In this document: one piece after another, positions 1 to 8,085 of the stretch
How the letters are laid out: each line of letters starts with the position of its first letter
Position numbering within the stretch: the stretch's first letter is position 1
NCBI RefSeq assembly: GCF_030732845.1
Contig: NZ_JASHKA010000022.1
Coordinates: forward strand, 1 to 64,000
Direction: 5' to 3'
Source: Roseibium sp. MMSF_3544
Lineage (GTDB): Bacteria > Pseudomonadota > Alphaproteobacteria > Rhizobiales > Stappiaceae
DNA length: 64,000 nucleotides
Notes under the pieces: generated by a model
What the model saw: the letters and a program-made list of their open reading frames with translations, nothing else
What the model was told of the DNA's origin: nothing
Database searches by the model: none
Made by a program: the position numbers and the translations under genes

Positions 1-34
1 CTCCCCCTTGTGGGGAGGGGTTAGGGGTGGGGGT
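1..34. repeat. G/C-rich palindromic intergenic repeat, copy 1 (cut by window edge)
   Basis: These 34 bases are identical to bases 5-38 of the 38-bp repeat found twice at 7881-8038, in the same orientation as the 8001-8038 copy. The unit begins with a C-run/G-run hairpin around CTTGT and ends in a TTAGGGG-TGGGGG tail. It lies downstream of the response-regulator gene that ends at 119. The first four bases of the unit fall outside the window. Similar C/G-run repeats are common between alphaproteobacterial genes, but no function can be read from the sequence. Confidence 0.85.
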
Positions 35-118
35 CTCCGGCAAGCTCTTCCTGCATGCACCTTCTGCAGGCGTGTGCCGCGACATAGGGACCGCGCATCC
101 TGGGATCTGCTGCTGACA

Positions 119-865
119 CTAGTTTGAGCTCGCTGCCCCGCTTTTCAACGTCGCCCAGGCCTGGTAATCGAGTTCGGCTGCCTCGATGGCTTTCCCGTTC
201 ACAAGGCGCCGCAAAAAGGCAATGCTGACCGCGCGCGAGCGGCTGTTGTATATGGCCGCGCCGTCCGGATCGCGGTCTGAATCCTGGTCGACTCCGAGTT
301 TTTCATAAAGTGCCTGCAGCCGGCTTTGCACGCTGCGCAGAGATATGCCCCGCCGCCGGGAAATTGTTCTGTCCGTCAGGCCAAGAGCGATATCGATCAG
401 GACTTCATACTCCGCATCGGTGAGCCCTTGCAGCCGGTCATCCGCCCGCTGCTGCACGCCTCGCACTGTTCTGTCGATGATGCATTGCTCTTCGACAAAG
501 ACACCCTGGAGCGCGAGTTTCAAACGGTCTTCGGACGCTGATTTCAGAATGTAACCGTAAGAAGCCCCCGCCGGCACGATCCTGGAAATGCCGCGCACAT
601 AGGCTTCATCGGAGTAGTTCGACCAGAACAGAATGCGGGTCTCCGGTTCCTGGCGCCAGATGGCACGGGCGGCCTCGACACCGGTCCGGTTCGGCATTTG
701 AAGATCCATGACGATCGCGTCCGGGCGGTGTTCGATCGCAAGCGCAATGCCCTCGTCTCCGTTGCGGGCCTCCTGGACGTCAGTGACATCAGGCAGCTCC
801 CGTTCGACCACTTCCCGCAAGAAGGAGCGATGGAGCACATCGTCTTCAACGATCAAAATACGCAT
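119..865 (-). CDS. LuxR-family response regulator
   Basis: A 248-residue cytoplasmic response regulator. The receiver domain (about residues 1-120) has the acidic pocket E7-D8-D9, the predicted phospho-acceptor D54 in VMDLQMP, and the conserved K108. A LuxR/FixJ-type helix-turn-helix follows at about 148-192 (LTDAEYEVL...SVQSRL). The ATG lies inside the end of the upstream kinase gene, overlapping it by 20 bp, so the two are almost certainly translationally coupled and form a NarX/NarL-style pair. The C-terminal tail of about 50 residues beyond the HTH is unassigned. The pair points away from a lactonase and sugar-transport operon, which may be its target; this is inference from position only. 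Confidence 0.9.
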   Translation of the reverse strand: MRILIVEDDVLHRSFLREVVERELPDVTDVQEARNGDEGIALAIEHRPDAIVMDLQMPNRTGVEAARAIWRQEPETRILFWSNYSDEAYVRGISRIVPAGASYGYILKSASEDRLKLALQGVFVEEQCIIDRTVRGVQQRADDRLQGLTDAEYEVLIDIALGLTDRTISRRRGISLRSVQSRLQALYEKLGVDQDSDRDPDGAAIYNSRSRAVSIAFLRRLVNGKAIEAAELDYQAWATLKSGAASSN

Positions 866-2144
866 TGGTTCGTTCTGGTTCGGAGTTTAGAGGTGTGTTC
901 GGTTCCAAGGCCGGCAGCATGACGCGCACACACGTGCCGGACATCTCTTCACACGGACAAATACTGAAATCGGCCGAAATCAGCGTTGCTCTGGTCCGCA
1001 TGTTCTCGATTCCGCCCGTATGTTCGGTTTCGCCTTTCGGAAGGCCGCGGCCATCATCGGAGACGGAAAGGCAGAGCTGATCGCCAATCCTGGAATGGCG
1101 CACAAGAATTTTGGAGGCGCCGGCATGTTTGATGGCATTGTTTACGGCCTCCTGCGTAATGCGAAACAGGGCGACCTGAAGGGTTTCCTGAAGTCTGTTG
1201 CCTTCACCTCCGGTTTCGTCGGCGAATTCAACCGCAATCGGGCGTGGCTGCGAGGCGACGGCCCGTTCCAGCAGGGCCTCGATGCCCTCTTCAAACCCGA
1301 ACAACTTCAAAACGCTCGGCCGCGCGTCTTCGATGATGCCTCGAAGCTCCTGCAGGCAACCTTCGAGCCGGTCGGTAAGGCCGTTCAGAGCGTCACCCGG
1401 TATCTTCGGCGTCATCCGAAGGCGCCTTAATTCGTGGTTCAGCCGCGTCAGGTCGGCCAGCGTCTGATCATGAAGATCCATCCCGATCCGCTGCCGCTCC
1501 AGTTCGAGCGCTTCGGTAAGACGCAGCGCGCCTGCGCGCAGGCCTTCCGCGTGGGCATGGATCTCGGCCTGCCGGATCGCTGCCTCTCGTGCGCGTTCAC
1601 CCTGGTTCAACGCGTGGATATAGGACGACAACAGGTCGGCGACATATTGGGCGATCGTCACGTGGCTGTCCTTATAGACACCGCGCTCGTGACAGGAATA
1701 GGAAAGCGCTCCGATCACCTTGCCCTCGACCTGGAGCGGCACGTGCAAGCGGCTGCGCAGTCGGGCGTCGAAAATCGGATCGTTGAACGCGCCGTCGAAA
1801 TGAAAGCGTTCGTCGCGCTGTGCGTCAGCCGTCAGGATGAAATCCTCCTGGCCCCGCAGGATGCTCCGGATTGGACTTCCCGAGATCGGCACGGGTTCCG
1901 GCGCTTCGCCCCAGCCGGTATGTAGGCGGGCTTCATAAGCGACATGCATGTCCCCTTCGCCGGTGAGAATGCAGACATCGATATGGTCGTGTGGGAGGAA
2001 GAAGCCGACCTCTTCCGAGACCTTCTGGATCAGCGATTGAAAATCCAATTGGCCGGCAACTGCCCGCGAGATCAGCAGAAACCGCTGCAGCATGGCTTCG
2101 GTGCTAATGGCACTTGCTCCGGTAGGTGTGCTTTCGTCCGTCAA
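846..2144 (-). CDS. GAF-domain sensor histidine kinase, NarX/HisKA_3 type
   Basis: About 432 residues. A GAF-like sensor domain (about 20-175) is followed by a coiled linker, a HisKA_3 dimerisation segment with ERQRIGMDLHDQ (predicted phospho-histidine near residue 225), and an HATPase_c domain with the N-box NNAIKHA and the G-box DDGRGLP. No membrane segment is visible, so it should sense a cytoplasmic signal or a diffusible ligand. I place the start at a TTG at 2144, preceded by GGAG at 10 nt; an ATG at 2093 (MLQRFLL) is the alternative. The frame stays open to 2429, but the extra N-terminus looks non-coding and would run into the divergent lactonase gene. Its 3' end overlaps the regulator gene. 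Confidence 0.85.
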   Translation of the reverse strand: MTDESTPTGASAISTEAMLQRFLLISRAVAGQLDFQSLIQKVSEEVGFFLPHDHIDVCILTGEGDMHVAYEARLHTGWGEAPEPVPISGSPIRSILRGQEDFILTADAQRDERFHFDGAFNDPIFDARLRSRLHVPLQVEGKVIGALSYSCHERGVYKDSHVTIAQYVADLLSSYIHALNQGERAREAAIRQAEIHAHAEGLRAGALRLTEALELERQRIGMDLHDQTLADLTRLNHELRRLRMTPKIPGDALNGLTDRLEGCLQELRGIIEDARPSVLKLFGFEEGIEALLERAVASQPRPIAVEFADETGGEGNRLQETLQVALFRITQEAVNNAIKHAGASKILVRHSRIGDQLCLSVSDDGRGLPKGETEHTGGIENMRTRATLISADFSICPCEEMSGTCVRVMLPALEPNTPLNSEPERTNAYFDR

Positions 2145-2215
2145 GGATACCGGTCTCCGGTTTGTCGCTCCCGCGCTATTCCCGCCAAGTTGGTGTTGAA
2201 ACCTGCAGCTTTCGA

Positions 2216-2229
2216 TGCGGGTTCCCGCA
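2216..2229. promoter_or_regulatory. Inverted repeat in the divergent kinase/lactonase intergenic region
   Basis: The sequence TGCGGGTTCCCGCA is a perfect inverted repeat of six bases per arm around a TT centre. It sits in the 205-bp gap between the divergent kinase (start 2144) and lactonase (start 2350) genes, where an operator would be expected. No protein can be assigned to it, and a G/C-rich palindrome of this length can arise by chance. Confidence 0.25.
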
Positions 2230-2349
2230 AAACTCTTGTCGAAACTACAGCATACATTCTGCAAGCTGCATGGAAAGCTCTTCGGCAAGGAAACGGAACT
2301 GCACCGGATCAGGTCTCTGAAACCGGTGCTGCCAGGGAGCAAACGGCCA

Positions 2350-3267
2350 TTGCATGACGGGATTGAAATCGCGGACGAGCGGATGCGGGATCTTGTCCTC
2401 CCCATCTGCCGCGTTGAGCGCCTTTTCAATGGGTGCCTCTGGGCGGAGGGACCGGCCTATTTCGCAGGTACGGACTGCGTGGTCTGGTCGGACATTCCCA
2501 ACAACCGCATCCTGCAATGGATCGAAGGCCTTGGAACGCGGACTCTGTCGCATGTCTCCAATTATGCGAACGGCAACACAATAGACCGGGAAGGCCGGCT
2601 GGTAAGCTGCGAGCACGGAACCCGTGCGGTCACAAGACGCGAACATGACGGTGCGCGCACTGTTCTTGCGACCCATTTCGGCGGCAAGAAACTGAATTCA
2701 CCCAACGATGTCGTCGTAAAATCGGACGGATCGATCTGGTTCACGGATCCGCCTTACGGGATCCTGACGGACTATGAAGGCGAGCGTGCGGACCAGGAGC
2801 AGGATGGCTGTCACGTCTACAGGGTCGAGCCGGAAACCGGTGAAGTCGAAGCCGTCGTGCGCAGCATGGTGAAACCGAACGGGCTCGCCTTTTCGCCGGA
2901 CGAGCGAAAACTTTATGTTTCCGACACAGGCGTGTCGCATCTGAAAGGCGGGCCCCACCACATCAAGGTCTTCGATCTCGATGCTGCCGGACGGCCCGAA
3001 AACGAGCGCGTTTTCGCTGAAATTTCACCAGGTGTGCCGGACGGATTTCGCCTCGACGAGGACGGCAATATCTGGTCGAGTTCGGGAAATGGCGTTCAGG
3101 TCTTTTCGCCCGAAGGGACTTTTCTGGGGCTTATCTCGGTCCCCGAAGCTGTGTCGAACCTGACCTTCGGAGGCCCGAAAAACAACCGCCTCTTCATTAC
3201 CGCAACGACTTCCCTCTACGCGATTTATGTCGGCGTCAGAGGCGTAAACAGGAGGGAAAATCTCTGA
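2350..3267 (+). CDS. SMP-30/gluconolactonase-family sugar lactonase
   Basis: A 305-residue beta-propeller hydrolase of the SMP-30/gluconolaconase/LRE family, which opens sugar-acid lactones with a divalent metal. Family landmarks are visible: WAEGP near the N-terminus (metal-binding Glu), SPNDVVV (Asn ligand), PNGLAFSPDE and LYVSDTG (Asp ligand). The usual N-terminal segment ERMRDLVLP...VERL extends upstream of the ATG at 2383. I therefore prefer a TTG at 2350, which has AGGGAG 10 nt upstream. It is the first gene of a sugar ABC-transporter operon, so it probably handles a lactone derived from the imported sugar. The exact substrate is unknown. Confidence 0.85.
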   Translation: MHDGIEIADERMRDLVLPICRVERLFNGCLWAEGPAYFAGTDCVVWSDIPNNRILQWIEGLGTRTLSHVSNYANGNTIDREGRLVSCEHGTRAVTRREHDGARTVLATHFGGKKLNSPNDVVVKSDGSIWFTDPPYGILTDYEGERADQEQDGCHVYRVEPETGEVEAVVRSMVKPNGLAFSPDERKLYVSDTGVSHLKGGPHHIKVFDLDAAGRPENERVFAEISPGVPDGFRLDEDGNIWSSSGNGVQVFSPEGTFLGLISVPEAVSNLTFGGPKNNRLFITATTSLYAIYVGVRGVNRRENL

Positions 3268-3304
3268 AGGACTGATGCAAGTAACTGATGATAGGGAGGA
3301 AATC

Positions 3305-4327
3305 ATGAGAATATGTCAATCGATACTGCTCGCGACCACCGCCTTGGCATTGACTGTTGCCGGGATTCAGGTGTCTGCTGCCGACACATCCGACAAGCGG
3401 ATCGCCTTGTCCAACAACTATGCCGGCAACAGCTGGCGCCAGGCGATGCTCAAATCCTGGGGCAAGAATGCCGAACAGGCCGTCAATGATGGCGTCGTTG
3501 CTGCCGGCGATGCCTTCACGACAGCCGAAAACCAGCCGACGGAACAGGCGGCGCAGATCCAGAACCTGATCTTGCAAGGCTATGACGCCATCGTGATCAA
3601 CGCTGCTTCGCCGACTGCTCTCAATGGCGCGGTCAAGGAAGCTTGTGACGCCGGTATTGTCGTCGTCTCCTTCGACGGTGTTGTGACGGAACCTTGCGCC
3701 TGGCGTATCGCAGTCGATTTCAAGAAAATGGGTGAGATCCAGGTCGACTACCTGTCCGGTCGGTTGGCAGATGGCGGTGAGCTTCTCGAGATCCGGGGCC
3801 TTGCCGGCGTTTTTGTCGATGATGAAATTCACTCCGGCATCGAGGCCGGCGTTGCCAATCATGAAAAGTTCAACATTGCCGGGTCGGTTCACGGCGAATG
3901 GACGCAGACCGTCGCCCAGAAAGCAGTCGCTGGTATCCTGCCGAGCATGCCGGAAATTGTCGGCGTCGTGACGCAAGGCGGCGACGGTTACGGAGCGGCC
4001 CAGGCCTTTGCGGCTGCGGGACGGCCGACACCGATCATCATCATGGGCAACCGCCATGACGAACTGACCTGGTGGAAAGAGCAGAAGGACGCGAATGGCT
4101 ACGAGACCATGTCCGTTTCGATTGCTCCTGGCGTGTCGACCCTGGCGTTCTGGGTTGCGCAGCAGATCCTGGACGGACAGGATGTGCCCAAGGAATTGAT
4201 CGTGCCGTTCCTGCAGATTGATCAGGCTGATCTTGAGGAAGGGCTGGCCAATACCGAACCCGGCGGCGTGTCCAATGTCGAATACTCGCTCGACGACGCC
4301 AAGGCCTATCTGGCCAGCGTCCAGTAA
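3305..4327 (+). CDS. Sugar ABC transporter periplasmic binding protein (RbsB type)
   Basis: About 340 residues with a clear Sec signal peptide (MRICQSILLATTALALTVAG, cleavage near VSAA-D) and a periplasmic-binding-protein type 1 fold (Peripla_BP_4). Typical segments are the repeated two-lobe layout, QAAQIQNLILQGYDAIVINA and VVVSFDGVV. The ATG at 3305 has a near-perfect AGGGAGGA ribosome site at 3293-3300; an in-frame upstream ATG at 3275 would spoil the signal peptide. It delivers a pentose, hexose or related sugar to the transporter encoded by the next three genes. The ligand cannot be named from the sequence. A 38-bp gap separates it from the ATPase gene. Confidence 0.9.
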   Translation: MRICQSILLATTALALTVAGIQVSAADTSDKRIALSNNYAGNSWRQAMLKSWGKNAEQAVNDGVVAAGDAFTTAENQPTEQAAQIQNLILQGYDAIVINAASPTALNGAVKEACDAGIVVVSFDGVVTEPCAWRIAVDFKKMGEIQVDYLSGRLADGGELLEIRGLAGVFVDDEIHSGIEAGVANHEKFNIAGSVHGEWTQTVAQKAVAGILPSMPEIVGVVTQGGDGYGAAQAFAAAGRPTPIIIMGNRHDELTWWKEQKDANGYETMSVSIAPGVSTLAFWVAQQILDGQDVPKELIVPFLQIDQADLEEGLANTEPGGVSNVEYSLDDAKAYLASVQ

Positions 4328-4365
4328 AGCGCGCCCGTACCGTCCGTTCGAATTCCGGAGGCGCA

Positions 4366-5847
4366 ATGACGACGGAAACTGCAGGCCCTTTGATTTCCCT
4401 CGATGGAATTCAAAAGGTTTTCGGGGCGGTACAGGCCCTGAGCGGCGTGGATCTGAAGATCCATGCCGGGGAATGCCTGGGACTTGTCGGCCATAACGGG
4501 GCCGGCAAGTCCACCTTGATGAATATTCTGGCGGGTACGCTCGAAGCGAGTGACGGCAATCTGGCCGTCGCCGGCGACGAGCTTGGCAAGGGCTATTCGG
4601 TGCAGGATGCCGGCAGGCTGGGAATTCGATGTGTCTTCCAGGAACTGTCGCTCTGCCCGAACTTGTCGGTTGCCGAAAACACCCGGATCATCCACCCCGT
4701 GCTGAAGGGCTTCGGCTGGCAAAAACGTGCCGGTGCCCTGATCATGGAACAGCTTGACCTCGTCTTTCCGGGGCACGGGATATCGCCGAACGACATTGTC
4801 GGTGACCTGACGATTTCAAAACGGCAAATGGTCGAGATTGCGCGGGCCTTCACGGTCACCGACACAAACATCCGTCTGGTCATTTTGGACGAACCGACGT
4901 CTTCGCTCGATGCACGAGTTGCCGATCAGCTTCTCGACTATGTTGGCCGCGTCACGCGACAAGGCATCAGCGTGGTTCTCATTTCCCACCTGCTGGGTGA
5001 AATCCTTCAGGTCTCGAACAAGATCTCGGTGATGAAGGACGGCCGAGTCGTCGCCTTCAAGGACGCGGCTGACTTCGACCGGGTCAGTCTTGTCGAGGCC
5101 ATGGGCAGCACGGTCGTTGCAGGCGCAGCACCGCGCCGCGACCAGAACGCCACGACATCGGCAGGCGAAGAGCGCATTCATATGCGGCCGGCCGGCCAGC
5201 CTGACGATCAGAGTATTCGCGCACGGGAAGGCGAAGTCATCGGTTTCGCCGGGCTCGCCGGGCAGGGTCAGACCCAAGCCCTTTTGTCGATTTTCGAAGG
5301 CCATGGCGTTCTGCCGTCCGGAGCACAGGCATCCGGTTGTTGTTTCATCGCCGGTGACAGGCAGGTGGACGGCGTTCTGCCGCTCTGGTCCATCCGCAAG
5401 AACATTGGGGTCTCGTCTCTGAAAAGGCTGCGATCAGGCGTCCTCATTCAAAACGAACGCGAGCAGGAACTTGCCGACGCCTGGAAAGAGCGCATCGGGA
5501 TCCGGGCGCCGGACGTGGAAGCGCCCATCTTGTCCTTGTCCGGCGGCAACCAGCAAAAGGTCCTGTTTGCGCGCGCTCTCGGGTCCGCAGCAGATATCGT
5601 TCTGATGGACGATCCCATGCGCGGGGTTGATGTCGGCACGAAAAACGAGGTCTACGCGATCATTCGCCAGGAGGCGTCACAGGGACGAACGTTCCTTTGG
5701 TACACGACCGAAATGGAAGAGCTGGACTATTGTGACCGCGTCTACGTCTTTCGTGACGGCGTGGTCAGCGAAACCCTGTCCGGCGGCGACATCACTGAGG
5801 AAAATCTTTTGCAGGCATCCTTCAAGCAGGTGAGCGGGGCGGCATGA
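4366..5847 (+). CDS. Sugar ABC transporter ATPase, two-domain (RbsA/MglA type)
   Basis: A 493-residue double ATPase energising sugar import. Domain 1 has the Walker A motif GHNGAGKST, a degenerate signature (TISKRQM) and Walker B VILDEPTSSLD. Domain 2 has a degenerate P-loop (GLAGQGQTQ, lacking GK[ST]) but a good signature (LSGGNQQK) and VLMDDPMRGVD. This asymmetry is normal in the RbsA/XylG class. CCGGAGG precedes the ATG at 4366. The stop overlaps the start of the following permease gene as ATGA, so the two should be coupled. Confidence 0.93.
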   Translation: MTTETAGPLISLDGIQKVFGAVQALSGVDLKIHAGECLGLVGHNGAGKSTLMNILAGTLEASDGNLAVAGDELGKGYSVQDAGRLGIRCVFQELSLCPNLSVAENTRIIHPVLKGFGWQKRAGALIMEQLDLVFPGHGISPNDIVGDLTISKRQMVEIARAFTVTDTNIRLVILDEPTSSLDARVADQLLDYVGRVTRQGISVVLISHLLGEILQVSNKISVMKDGRVVAFKDAADFDRVSLVEAMGSTVVAGAAPRRDQNATTSAGEERIHMRPAGQPDDQSIRAREGEVIGFAGLAGQGQTQALLSIFEGHGVLPSGAQASGCCFIAGDRQVDGVLPLWSIRKNIGVSSLKRLRSGVLIQNEREQELADAWKERIGIRAPDVEAPILSLSGGNQQKVLFARALGSAADIVLMDDPMRGVDVGTKNEVYAIIRQEASQGRTFLWYTTEMEELDYCDRVYVFRDGVVSETLSGGDITEENLLQASFKQVSGAA

Positions 5848-6791
5848 CCGGATTGCGTTTCTTTGCCTCTCCCCGCTTCTGGCGGGGCGCGCTACCGGCT
5901 CTTTCGCTGACCTTCGTATTGCTGGGCGTCTTCTGGCTTCAACCACGCGCGATGAGCTATTTCGGACTGAACCTTCTGTTCAATCTGGCCATTCCGATCG
6001 CGCTGGCGACGATCGCGCAGATGTTCGTGATTGCCGTGAATGACCTTGATCTGTCGATAGGCAGTTTCGTTTCGCTCGTCGCCTGTATCGGGGCGACATG
6101 GCTGCAGGAAACACCGCTTCTGGGCATTGCCGCTCTCCTGGGCTGCATTGCTGTTTATGCCTGCCTTGGCGCTCTCATCTACATCAGGCAACTCCCGAGC
6201 ATCGTCGTCACATTGGGAATGTCGTTTGTCTGGTCGGGATGCGCCGTCCTGCTTCTGCCGACACCCGGCGGCAGCGCACCGGACTGGATTCGCACTTTGG
6301 TGACCTACAAGCCACCCTACGTGCCGATGCCCCTGATTGCCGCTGCTGCGCTCGCCTTGATTGTCCATTTCGCACTCATGCGCACATCCTGGGGTGTCTT
6401 GATGCGCGGCGTCGGCGGCAACGAGAAGGCCATTACCCGCGCAGGCTGGTCCGTCCTGAAGCTCAAGATGACCATGTACGCGCTGACTGCGGTTTTCGGC
6501 ATTCTGGCCGGACTGACGCTGGTCGGGCTTGCAACGTCTGCGGATGCGAACATCGCTCTGCGTTACACGCTGCTGTCCATCGCCGGGGTTATTCTCGGTG
6601 GCGGCGAATTCGTCGGCGGCCGGATCTCGCCGATTGGCGCTGTCCTCGGCGCAATGACATTGACGCTGACGGCGTCTTTCCTGTCGTTTCTGCGCATCTC
6701 CCCCGACTGGCAGATTGGTGCGCAAGGCGCTGTTCTGATTATCGTTCTGGCCTTGCGGGCCGTTGTGAACCGGATGGAGGCACGCCGATGA
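5844..6791 (+). CDS. Sugar ABC transporter permease (RbsC type), first of two
   Basis: A 315-residue inner-membrane permease of the BPD_transp_2 (RbsC/AraH) family with about 8-10 hydrophobic segments. Family motifs include NDLDLSIGSFVSL near the N-terminal third and ALRYTLLSIAGVILGGGEFVGGRISPIGAVLGA towards the C-terminus, given here only as landmarks. It overlaps both neighbours by 4 bp (ATGA at each end), so all three membrane-complex genes are translated together. With the next gene it would form a heterodimeric channel. Confidence 0.92.
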   Translation: MTGLRFFASPRFWRGALPALSLTFVLLGVFWLQPRAMSYFGLNLLFNLAIPIALATIAQMFVIAVNDLDLSIGSFVSLVACIGATWLQETPLLGIAALLGCIAVYACLGALIYIRQLPSIVVTLGMSFVWSGCAVLLLPTPGGSAPDWIRTLVTYKPPYVPMPLIAAAALALIVHFALMRTSWGVLMRGVGGNEKAITRAGWSVLKLKMTMYALTAVFGILAGLTLVGLATSADANIALRYTLLSIAGVILGGGEFVGGRISPIGAVLGAMTLTLTASFLSFLRISPDWQIGAQGAVLIIVLALRAVVNRMEARR

Positions 6792-7738
6792 CACCGATCG
6801 GAGCCTTTATGCGTCAACACCCATGGAGCTGGTCGTTCCTGGCAGCGTTCCTGACCTGGGCGGCAACGGCCGCTTACATCAGCGGCACGGGTGGTCTCGC
6901 GCTGGCGTCGACGGCGCTGTCCTTTTCGACCTTCTTCGTGATGGTCGGGATCGGCCAGATGTTCGTGATCACGCTGGGTCCGGGCAATGTCGATCTGTCT
7001 ATCCCCTCGACCATCACACTCTCCGCGGTGGTTTCGATGATGGTAATGGGTGGTTCGGACGCGATGATCCTGACCGGCTTCCTGGCCGCGATTGCGGTCG
7101 GCCTGCTGGTCGGTCTGTTCAATTATGGCCTGATCAGGGTCCTGAGCATCCCACCCATCATCGCCACCATGTCATCGAGTTTTCTGATCCAGTCGAGTGC
7201 AATTGCGCTCGGGCGCGGCGTTAAGATCAAACCGCCCGAAACACTGGAATGGATATCGACCGCAAAAGTTGCCGGTGTTCCCATCCTGTCACTGTGCGTG
7301 ATTGCGCTGGCGGTCGTGATGGCGGTCGTGTTGAACCGCACTGTCTATGGGCGGTCCGTGACTGCCTTCGGCCAGAACACACGGGCGGCCCGCCTTGCCG
7401 GCGTTCCCATCGAGCGCATCCGGTATCTGACCTACTCGCTGTCTGCTGTCATGGCTGCGGTCTGCGGGGTTTTCCTGGCAGGCTTCTCGGGCGGCTCCTC
7501 GCTGAATATGGGGGAAGAATACTTGCTTGCCTCAATCGCGGTCGTCGTCATCGGCGGATCTTCGATTGCCGGCGGCAACTCCAACGTCCCCGGTGTCTTC
7601 GGCGCGGCACTGTTCCTGTTCCTGCTGGTTGCCATGCTGAACACATTCGGCGCCGCCGCAGGTCTCCGACTGATCCTGACAGGCCTGATCATTGTCGGTG
7701 TCGTAACGTTCGCCGGCGGCCGCAGGGAGAGCCGGTAG
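6788..7738 (+). CDS. Sugar ABC transporter permease (RbsC type), second of two
   Basis: A 316-residue inner-membrane permease of the same RbsC family, with GPGNVDLSIPSTITLS matching the DLSIGS-type loop and IAVVVIGGSSIAGG near the end. The ATG at 6788 overlaps the previous stop. The frame continues open far upstream inside the first permease gene, but that stretch is Arg/His/Cys-rich and is not plausible as membrane protein. Last gene of the operon: an intrinsic terminator follows 44 bp after the stop. Confidence 0.92.
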   Translation: MTPIGAFMRQHPWSWSFLAAFLTWAATAAYISGTGGLALASTALSFSTFFVMVGIGQMFVITLGPGNVDLSIPSTITLSAVVSMMVMGGSDAMILTGFLAAIAVGLLVGLFNYGLIRVLSIPPIIATMSSSFLIQSSAIALGRGVKIKPPETLEWISTAKVAGVPILSLCVIALAVVMAVVLNRTVYGRSVTAFGQNTRAARLAGVPIERIRYLTYSLSAVMAAVCGVFLAGFSGGSSLNMGEEYLLASIAVVVIGGSSIAGGNSNVPGVFGAALFLFLLVAMLNTFGAAAGLRLILTGLIIVGVVTFAGGRRESR

Positions 7739-7781
7739 CTCTCATATGTTCCTTCCAGCAAGGTTTCCTCCGCCTTGCCTT

Positions 7782-7817
7782 GACCCGGTGTCTGTTTCAG
7801 GGCGCCGGGTCTTTTTT
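7782..7817 (+). terminator. Rho-independent terminator after the sugar transporter operon
   Basis: A 7-bp stem GACCCGG (7782-7788) pairs with CCGGGTC (7805-7811), with a 16-nt loop, followed directly by six T residues. It lies 44 bp after the last permease stop codon. Confidence 0.8.
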
Positions 7818-7880
7818 GTCAGGTGGTATGAAGTGGCGGTATCCGGTGGAAGGAGCTGACCACGCGCAAAGTATGTGTGA

Positions 7881-8038
7881 ACCCCCACCCCTAACCCCTC
7901 CCCACAAGGGGGAGGGGAACCAGGCTGTGTATGACGTAATTCAACTCTGTTCAATCGAACTCAACACTGATCCCAGACCGTCTTCATGGCACGGCAAAAT
8001 TCCCCTCCCCCTTGTGGGGAGGGGTTAGGGGTGGGGGT
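7881..8038. repeat. 38-bp inverted G/C-rich repeat pair between convergent operons
   Basis: Bases 7881-7918 are the exact reverse complement of 8001-8038, separated by 82 bp. Each arm contains an inner hairpin (CCCCTCCCC / GGGGAGGGG around CTTGT), and the two arms could also pair with each other. The pair fills the 347-bp space between two converging operons (stops at 7738 and 8086), where it could block transcription from both sides. A partial third copy is at 1-34. Nothing gene-like is visible in the rest of the gap beyond the terminator at 7782-7817. Confidence 0.9.
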
Positions 8039-8085
8039 ATGCAAGAGGCTGAGCTCGCGCACAGCACCACCAAGCGCCCTGAACG

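Noticed and set aside
6098..6787. Upstream extension of the second sugar permease
   Set aside because: The stretch is in frame but hydrophilic and Arg/Cys-rich inside the first permease gene; the ATGA overlap at 6788 gives the natural start.
7881..8038. Inverted repeat pair as the ends of an insertion sequence or MITE
   Set aside because: Only 82 bp lie between the arms, no target-site duplication is visible, and the same unit occurs singly at 1-34, so an intergenic repeat element is more likely.
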